Part shown: positions 1 to 5,256 of the stretch, piece after piece
Layout: every line of letters begins with the position of its first letter
Position numbering within the stretch: the first letter of the stretch is position 1
Assembly: GCA_017883215.1 (NCBI GenBank)
Contig: JADGOA010000267.1
Coordinates: forward strand, 1-5,256
DNA length: 5,256 nt
Reading direction: 5' to 3'
Origin: Thermoanaerobaculia bacterium
Lineage (GTDB): Bacteria > Acidobacteriota > Thermoanaerobaculia > Gp7-AA8
Program-made: the position numbers and the translations under genes
The notes under the pieces: generated by a model
What the model was told of the DNA's origin: nothing
Databases searched by the model: none
What the model saw: the letters and a program-made list of their open reading frames with translations, nothing else

Positions 1-252
1 GCGCTGAACCCCGTTAGCTACACCGAGAAAGTCGTCAGCGATTTCCTCAAGTACCAGCTCACGACCTACGCCTTCGCCGACGAGCGGCTGTATGCACAGA
101 TGCGCCGGCTGCTGTCACTGGAGCAGACGCGCCACACGCCGCTGCTTAAGGGGCCTTACATCAGTCTGTCGCGCGCGTTCCGAACCGGTGCGGCAGTGTC
201 GAATCTCGTGGCTGACGGGACACTGCACCCGTTCATGCAGAACCTGATCCCC
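1..252 (+). other. N-terminal lead-in region of the helicase
   Basis: Residues 1-84. The segment opens with an NPVSYTEKVV-like helix and an aromatic YQLTTYAF stretch, followed by LLKGPYISLSRAF (48-60) and a VADGTLHPFM stretch. Blocks of this kind (a 'kGP...' block, then 'Lv.eG.Lh..F') precede the helicase core in large DUF1998 helicases, as far as I recall the family. It probably packs against RecA lobe 1 or contacts DNA. The match is from memory of family patterns, and no function can be read from the sequence itself. Confidence 0.55.
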
Positions 253-3200
253 TACCCAAGTCTGTATGGGCATCAAGAGCGCGCCATCCGCACGATTGTG
301 GCGGGAAGGACCACGCTGATCTCGACGGGTACCGGGTCGGGGAAGACCGAGTGCTTCCTCTATCCCGTCATCAGCCGCTGCCTACAGTTACGTGATCAGC
401 GTGCGGAGGCGGGAATCGTCGCCGTCTTTGTGTACCCAATGAACGCGCTGGCAGAAGACCAGCTCGGACGTCTCCGTGGTTTGTTGGCAGGCACTGGCAT
501 CACTTTCGGGATGTACGTCGGTAAAACTCCCGAGCACGCTGGTGGCGTGGTCGGCGAGCGTCTCGCCACTGGCGCTTCACAAGCCGACTACGAGGCTGCG
601 CTTGAGAAGGCCCGCGCGGAAGGACGGGGAAGCGCCGTGCATCCTCCAGAGGAGCGCTGCTCACGTGAAGAGATGCGCACTCGTGGCCAGCAGCCGCGCA
701 TCTTGCTGACCAACGTCAAGCAGCTGGAGCTGCTTCTCACGCGGCAGGCCGACATCGAACTCTTTGACGACGCCCAGCTCGAGTTCATTGTCTTCGACGA
801 GGCGCACACGTACGGCGGTGCGGCCGGTGCGGAGACCGCCTGCCTCGTGCGCCGCTTGCGAGCGTTCTGCGGGCGCGAAGCCAACCAGACCGTTTGCGTA
901 GGCACCTCGGCAACATTGGTCGACCCGCGTGGGAGCGGCGAGGCGGGGCGCGAGTTCGCGGCGCGTTTCTTCGGCGTGCCGGGGACCGACGTCGCGATCG
1001 TCGGAGAGGAGTACCAAGCAGACGATTGGGCTACCGTGCGGACTCTCAGCCGTTCGCTGCCGGGTGATTCGAGTGAGCACCTCCGCAATGTGCTGAGTGC
1101 GTTGGACGGTGGCGAGCACGAGGGTGAGCGCGTCGCAGCTGCCTATGAGCGGATGACCGGCGAGCCACTTGCGGCGAAGGATGACCAACGAGACTGGACC
1201 GAACAGCTGTATGGCCGGCTGGCCGCAAACGAGCTGTGCTACCGCCTGAGCGAATCGTTGGCGCGGCCGCGCGCCTTGGAGGAACTCGCGAACGCGTTGT
1301 CCGAGCAAGTTGAGCGCGCAGTGTCTGAAGAGGAAGTCCTCTGCTGGCTCGCACTCGGAGCAGCCTCGCGTCGCGATGGGCGGCCACTGCTGCGGCCTGT
1401 GGTCCATGCCTTTGTCAGGGGAGTCGATGGCGCTGTCGTGACGTTTCCTCCGGATCATGACGGGCCGAAGCTCTGGCTGTCCGCCGAGGAGCAGAAGAAG
1501 CAACAGAAGGATGACGACGGGTTGGCCAGTCTTCCGGTCACGACCTGCAACACCTGCGGGCAGCACTATCTGATTCACCATGTGGCAGATCTGCAGTTCT
1601 CCAGTCAGGGACTCGGCGGCGGTGAGCAGGTCGGTACTCGATGCGTCTGGAAACCCCTCGGTCCAACCCAGGGTGGGGTTCGGGTCGTCTTGCTCGACAC
1701 GCTGGTGGCGGCGGACGATGATGACGAAGAACCGAGCGGCACTTATCCGGTCTTCTTCTGCCGATTCTGCGGGGCACTCCATCCAGGCGCACTCCCTCGT
1801 TGCGATGGCTGCGGTCGGTCGGGAGACCTCGTGCGGCTCTGGGCCGTTGCGCATAACGAGAATCACCCCGGGTATCTCGTTTCGTGCTTGTCGTGCCGGG
1901 CGCCCGGCCGGCCTCAAGGGAGCGGCTACCGTGAGCCGGCGCGTCCGGTGCGTGCGGTGACCGTGTCCGACGTCCACGTCCTCGCGCAGAACATGATCCA
2001 CAATGCAGAGCGCCGGCGACTGCTGGTGTTCGCAGACAACCGTCAGGACGCGGCGTTCCAAGCTGGTTGGATGCGCGACCACGCCCGTCGCTTCCGACTC
2101 CGCGCGCTCATGGCCGAGCGCCTTGAGCGCGGACCTTTGTCAGTTGGCGACTTGGTGACGCATCTCGATCGCGTCCTTGACGCTGATGACGAGCTATCGC
2201 GGGCCCTGATCCCCGAGGTCTGGAGTGTGGTGCGCAAAGAAGCCGGCGGTATCGAGCACGCGAACGAGCGCAAGCACTTCGTGCGCATCGTGATCCTCCG
2301 CGAAGTCGCCACCGGCGTGAAGCAACGCATCGGCCTGGAGCCATGGGGGCGATTGCGCGTCGAGTACAACGGCTTGGAGCCGGAGGCGCGATTCGTTCGC
2401 GAGTGGGCAGCACGCCTCGCTGTTGAGCCCGAGCGGCTAGTCGACGGCATTGCTGCGTTGCTCGACATCCAGCGCCGCGGCCTCCACCTGCTAGATCGTG
2501 AGGCCGGGATCTTCTCACGCTTCTGGCAGGACGGGGATCGCGAGATTCAACAGGGCTATTTGCCCGCCATGCGCGGAGTGCCCAAAGGGCTCAAACTGGA
2601 GCGCGCGCCAACCGATGATCCCGCGCGTGTCACGCAGTGGTTGTCAGCGCGCGGGCGTACACTCGTGCGGCAGGCTGCGCAGTCGTTCGGTGTTCAAGAC
2701 ACGCTGCTGGACGAGTTCATTCGCGGGCTGTGGACGATGGTGAGCGATGAGCTACGGTTGCTCGTGCCGGTGACGTTGACCGGCTCTCGCGGCCGTGCAC
2801 TGCCGCACTGCAGCGGCGTACGCCAAATCGATGCCGATCGCCTGCGCCTCAGCACGCACCGCGGCCGCTGGCGTTGCCGGAAATGCCGGCGTGCCCAAGT
2901 GCGGCCGACGCCGCGCGATCGGTGCCTGGCATGGAATTGCGACGGCCTCTTGCAGTTAGAAGCTGAAGACGCTGACAATTACGACCTCGTCGCGCTCGAC
3001 CAGCACTTTGCGATGCTGCGTCCCGCCGAGCACTCCGCGCAGGTGCCCGCGGCGGATCGGGAGCGCCTCGAGTATCTCTTCAAAGGCCCGGGTGAGTCCA
3101 TCAACACGATCGTGTGCACGCCGACGCTCGAACTCGGAGTGGACATCGGAGCGCTCGACACCGTGCTCATGCGCAACGTTCCCCCGCTGCCATCGAACTA

Positions 3201-5256
3201 CTGGCAGCGCGTCGGTCGTGCCGGACGTCGGCATCGGTTGGCAGTCAACTTGAGCTATGCCCGACCGGTGAGTCACGACCGTGCGTATTTCGCCGAACCA
3301 TTGAAGCTGCTCGATGGAACGGTGGAGCCTCCACGGTTCAACCTGAAGAACGAGGTGATGCTCGGCAAACACGTGCGCGCCACGGCGCTCACCCGCTTAC
3401 ATCAGCTAGCGCGCACGGGCGGGCCGCTTGCGGAGTCTGATCGCCAGGAAGTCGCTGCGGCCTTGAAAGCCGTTTTGCCGCCTCACGTGAAAGAGTACCT
3501 CTTTGACTCGGCCGGCCATTTGCGCCGCGCACCCTTCGATGTGACGCCACTGCATACCGTCATCACGAAGCATCACGACGACGTGGTCGGCCACGTCGAG
3601 CGGACTTTCCACCAGCACTGGCCTGAAGCGGATCGCGCTGTCGTGACTCGTGAACGGTTGCAAGCGGCGGTCATGGAGACCGCGACCGATCTCGGGCGCG
3701 TCATTCAGACACTCAAGAAGCGGCTCGACTGGTGCCTGCGGCAGATGGAGCGCCTAGACGAAGAGCGTCGCCGCAAGGGCACGCTCGATCCCGACGAAGA
3801 TGCCCTCTATGGGCGTTGTGATCGCCTCGTGAAGCGCCTCAAGGGGGTCGAGCGCCGCCGCCGCCGAGAGGCAGAGGGCTACGACGACACGTACACGTAC
3901 AGTGCTCTCGCCATTGAGGGATTCCTTCCCGGTTACGGTCTCGAGCTTGGTTCGGTGGTTGGCACGGCCGTCGTGCCTCGGCAGTTTCTCGATGGTGGCG
4001 ACTTCGACCTGCCACGTCCGCCGGCGATGGCGGTACGCGAGTTTGTTCCCGGCAATCTGATCTACGCCAATGGCCGGCGGTTTGTGCCGCGGTACTTTCA
4101 CCTCGAAGCGGCGGAGCCACTGCTCTTTCAAGTTGATGTTGCCCGCCAGGCAGTCGCCGAGGTGGGCACGGTACAGAGCGGTGCCGTCCAAAGCCTTGGA
4201 GCGTCGGCGCTCAAGGCCGTGCCTGTATGCGATTTGGATCTTGCCCACTTTTCCCACATCACGGACGAGGAAGAGTTTCGGTTCCAGCTTCCTGTGGCCG
4301 TCTATGGCTTCGAGACGGGACGACACGGTGCGGGGCGAATGTACCAATGGGGCGAACGCACTCTAGCGTTCCGCCGCAACGTCTATCTTCGGCTGGTGAA
4401 CGTCGGCGCTGCAAACCTAGTGGGCCGGCAGCAACTCGGTTATCCGGTCAGTCTGGTAAGCGGTCAGAGTCGTTCGCCGTTTGCATCGGCGCGAGAGCTG
4501 GAGGAGTTTTCGAAGAACAACCGCGAACGCTACGGCCAACCAGTCGAGCGGATCGGTTTCTACGCGGATATCGTTGCGGACACCCTGAGCCTATCATCGT
4601 GTTCCAATCGTGAGGAGGCGTACTCGCTGCTGGAAGCACTCCGCATCGGCATGAACCAAGTGCTCGATATGGAACGGGAGGACGTTCAGGTTCTGGTCGT
4701 CGGCCGGCTCGGCACGGATGAGGTAGACGCGTTGCTGTACGATCCGATGCCGGGTGGATCCGGACTCCTCGACCAAGCACTGGATCGCTGGCCAGACGTC
4801 GTCGCGGCAGCGACCGAGTTGCTTGAGAGCTGTGCTTCCGTGTGCGAGCGGTCGTGCATCGACTGCCTGCAGACGTTCCGCAACGCCTTCTTCCATAAGC
4901 ATCTTGACCGGCATGTGGCCGTTGACCACCTGCGAAAATTCGGTTCCGCCATCCACTTCGCTCACGACATCCCGGCTCGCCTCCCGGAGGCACAGCTGAA
5001 GGGTAGCGAGATTCCCGTCAACGAGGCCGAAACGCAGCTGGGAGCGCTGATGCAGCGCGCTGGATTTCCACAGGGGCAGTGGCACGCCGAGATCAATCTG
5101 GGGCGACCGCTCGGTTCGACGAGCCCGGACGTTTTCTTTCCGGGCGAGGATTCAGATGATCCCGGCGTATGTGTGTATCTGGACGGCCTGAGCCAACACA
5201 TCCACGGCAATCCCCGCACCGCCGCGCGTGATCGCGCCATCCGCGATGAGCTGCGC
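1..5256 (+). CDS. Giant DEAH-box SF2 helicase with zinc clusters, DUF1998 and a C-terminal nuclease-like domain; open at both ends
   Basis: Frame 1 is uninterrupted for 1752 codons, and conserved motifs appear in the expected order along its whole length. Lobe 1 has Walker A GTGSGKTE (residues 110-117), motif Ia YPMNALAEDQ (145-154), DEAH (266-269) and SAT (303-305). Lobe 2 has motif IV LLVFADNRQD (674-683), motif V TPTLELGVDIG (1040-1050) and motif VI QRVGRAGRR (1069-1077). DUF1998 follows at about 1541-1627, then a partial nuclease-like domain from about 1670. The protein should be an ATP-driven, cytoplasmic nucleic-acid translocase; no signal peptide or membrane segment is visible. MrfA/YprA, the best-known DUF1998 helicase, is under half this size. 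The length fits DruE-type helicases of Druantia anti-phage systems; a DISARM-related DrmA-DrmB-like fusion is the alternative. The true start is probably a short way upstream, because residue 3 onward already looks like the family N-terminus; the first in-frame Met (residue 34) would cut into it. Helicase identity is firm; a defence role is inferred. Confidence 0.95.
253..918 (+). other. RecA-like lobe 1 (ATP-binding DEAH-box domain)
   Basis: Residues 85-306. A Q-motif-like LYGHQERAI (88-96) precedes Walker A, with K115 and T116 as the expected phosphate- and Mg-binding residues. Motif Ia (YPMNALAEDQ) and an Ib-type RILLTNVKQLELLL (233-246) should contact the DNA backbone. The Walker B DEAH box is D266-E267-A268-H269, preceded by the hydrophobic strand EFIVF. 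Motif III is S303-A304-T305. All catalytic residues needed for ATP hydrolysis are present, so this lobe looks active rather than degenerate. Confidence 0.93.
1546..1896 (+). other. Four CxxC pairs: two probable zinc ribbons between the RecA lobes
   Basis: Residues 516-632 hold four CxxC pairs: C516/C519 (CNTCGQHY), C587/C590 (CRFCGALH), C601/C604 (CDGCGR) and C629/C632 (CLSC). They lie after motif III and before motif IV. Eight cysteines in paired knuckles would suit two zinc ions. An acidic patch (ADDDDEE, about 571-577) separates the first pair from the rest. The CxxCGQHY pattern is familiar from large DUF1998-class helicases. Which pairs share a metal cannot be told from sequence; zinc binding is inferred from cysteine spacing. 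Confidence 0.75.
1981..3285 (+). other. RecA-like lobe 2 (helicase C-terminal domain) with a large internal insertion
   Basis: Residues 661-1095. Motif IV is the strand LLVFADNRQDAAFQAG (674-689). Motif V is CTPTLELGVDIG (1039-1050), and motif VI is QRVGRAGRR, with R1073 and R1076 as the likely arginine-finger residues. Between motifs IV and V there are about 350 residues, far more than in a minimal SF2 helicase; residues about 700-1000 are therefore an insertion, largely helical in appearance. A typical pre-motif-V block, RPAEHSAQV (1007-1015) and ERLEYLFKG (1021-1029), closes the insertion. Confidence 0.9.
2875..2940 (+). other. Second zinc-finger-like cysteine cluster inside lobe 2
   Basis: C959, C962, C975 and C980 form a C-x2-C-x12-C-x4-C cluster in an arginine-rich setting (WRCRKCRRAQ), followed by CLAWNCDG. 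It falls at the end of the lobe 2 insertion, about 60 residues before motif V. Spacing and basic surroundings suggest a small zinc-binding module that may touch nucleic acid. Metal binding is inferred. Confidence 0.65.
3640..3879 (+). other. Charged helical, coiled-coil-like segment
   Basis: Residues 1214-1293 are rich in Arg, Lys, Glu and Leu, with few prolines or glycines. Examples are VIQTLKKRLDWCLRQMERL and, after a short DPDED turn, DRLVKRLKGVERRRRREAE. The pattern suggests two long amphipathic helices joined by an acidic turn, as in a helical hairpin. It sits between the helicase core and the LAIEGFLPGYG block that begins at about 1303. Its role is unknown; protein-protein contact or a DNA-guiding arm is possible. 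Confidence 0.5.
3907..4383 (+). other. Conserved linker between helicase core and DUF1998
   Basis: Residues 1303-1461. It contains LAIEGFLPGYGLELG (1303-1317) and AVREFVPGNLIYANGRRF (1344-1361). These match the 'GFLPgYg' and 'lrEy.PGn.v...G..y' blocks that I associate with the region just upstream of DUF1998 in large helicases of this class. It is probably a beta-rich domain that links the motor to the C-terminal part. No catalytic residues can be named. Confidence 0.55.
4621..4881 (+). other. DUF1998 domain (MrfA/YprA C-terminal type)
   Basis: Residues 1541-1627. The domain starts with a helix (SLLEALRIGMNQVL) and carries the hallmark LLYDPMPGGSGLLDQ (1578-1592), which corresponds to the family's 'lyD..pGGaG' block. 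It ends with the cysteine cluster C1611, C1615, C1619 and C1622 (C-x3-C-x3-C-x2-C), followed by LQTFRN. In MrfA the equivalent four cysteines bind a metal, reported as zinc. All four are present here, so the domain looks intact. Confidence 0.85.
5008..5256 (+). other. Partial PD-(D/E)XK / Vsr-like nuclease domain, cut by the window end
   Basis: Residues 1670-1752. A helix (EAETQLGALMQRAGF, 1675-1689) is followed by a strand, SPDVFFP with D1710, and a core strand VCVYLDGLSQHIHG with D1728 and H1733. A helix ARDRAIRDELR with R1743 and D1744 comes last. This order resembles Vsr/DUF559-type endonuclease folds, where 'D...', '(I/V)E.DG..H' and 'r...D..R...L' occur in the same sequence. The remaining strands would lie past base 5256. 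Both the fold and the nuclease activity are inferred from this pattern. Confidence 0.6.

Noticed and set aside
1..102. Translation start at the first in-frame ATG (100-102)
   Set aside because: The frame is open upstream to base 1, and residues 1-33 already resemble the family N-terminus. The start is more likely just before the window.
1580..1960. Open frame of 126 codons in another + frame
   Set aside because: It overlaps the zinc-ribbon region of the main frame, has a low-complexity Ser/Arg-rich translation with no recognisable domain, and has no room for its own expression signals outside coding sequence.
661..2082. Long antisense open frame (473 codons) on the - strand
   Set aside because: It lies in exact codon register opposite the helicase gene, so its stops can only arise from TTA, CTA or TCA codons of the + gene, which are uncommon in this GC-rich DNA. 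It ends at the TCA codon at 661-663. Its translation shows no domain I recognise, while the + strand here encodes the DEAH box and the zinc ribbons.
2956..3372. Antisense open frame of 138 codons on the - strand
   Set aside because: It ends opposite a TTA leucine codon (2956-2958) and is entirely covered by motifs V and VI of the helicase on the + strand.
3853..3867. CGC trinucleotide run as a possible simple repeat
   Set aside because: It is just four CGC codons and one CGA encoding five arginines in the charged helix; too short to count as a repeat element.
3754..4347. Antisense open frame of 197 codons on the - strand
   Set aside because: Same codon-register effect: it ends at a CTA leucine codon (3754-3756) of the + gene. 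The + strand here reads through the conserved GFLPGYG and REFVPGN blocks.
4594..5085. Antisense open frame of 163 codons on the - strand
   Set aside because: It ends opposite the TCA codon at 4594-4596 and lies across the DUF1998 domain, whose conserved YDPMPGGSG block and four cysteines belong to the + strand.

Overview
The whole window is the inside of one very large gene. On the + strand, frame 1 stays open from base 1 to base 5256 with no stop: 1752 codons, with neither the start nor the stop codon in view. The product is a superfamily 2 (DEAH-box) helicase with zinc-binding cysteine clusters, a C-terminal DUF1998 (MrfA/YprA-type) domain, and the beginning of what looks like a PD-(D/E)XK / Vsr-like nuclease domain that runs off the right edge. 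The DNA is GC-rich by eye (roughly 60% or a little more) and prefers G/C at third codon positions. This suggests a high-GC bacterium, but nothing here fixes the phylum.

Layout, in residues of the visible polypeptide: 1-84, family-typical N-terminal lead-in; 85-306, RecA-like lobe 1 with Walker A, motif Ia, motif Ib, DEAH and SAT; 307-660, a long spacer holding four CxxC pairs (two probable zinc ribbons); 661-1095, RecA-like lobe 2, split by an insertion of about 300 residues that carries another four-cysteine cluster; 1096-1300, a helical region with a highly charged coiled-coil-like stretch; 1301-1540, a conserved linker; 1541-1627, DUF1998 with a four-cysteine cluster; 1670-1752, the start of a predicted nuclease domain. 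There is no intergenic DNA, RNA gene, mobile element, CRISPR array, promoter or terminator in view.

The architecture (giant DUF1998 helicase of more than 1750 residues) resembles the large helicases of anti-phage systems, above all Druantia DruE and, more loosely, the DISARM pair DrmA (helicase) plus DrmB (DUF1998). That assignment is inference: the partner genes that would decide it lie outside the window. All other open frames on both strands are read as shadows of this gene.
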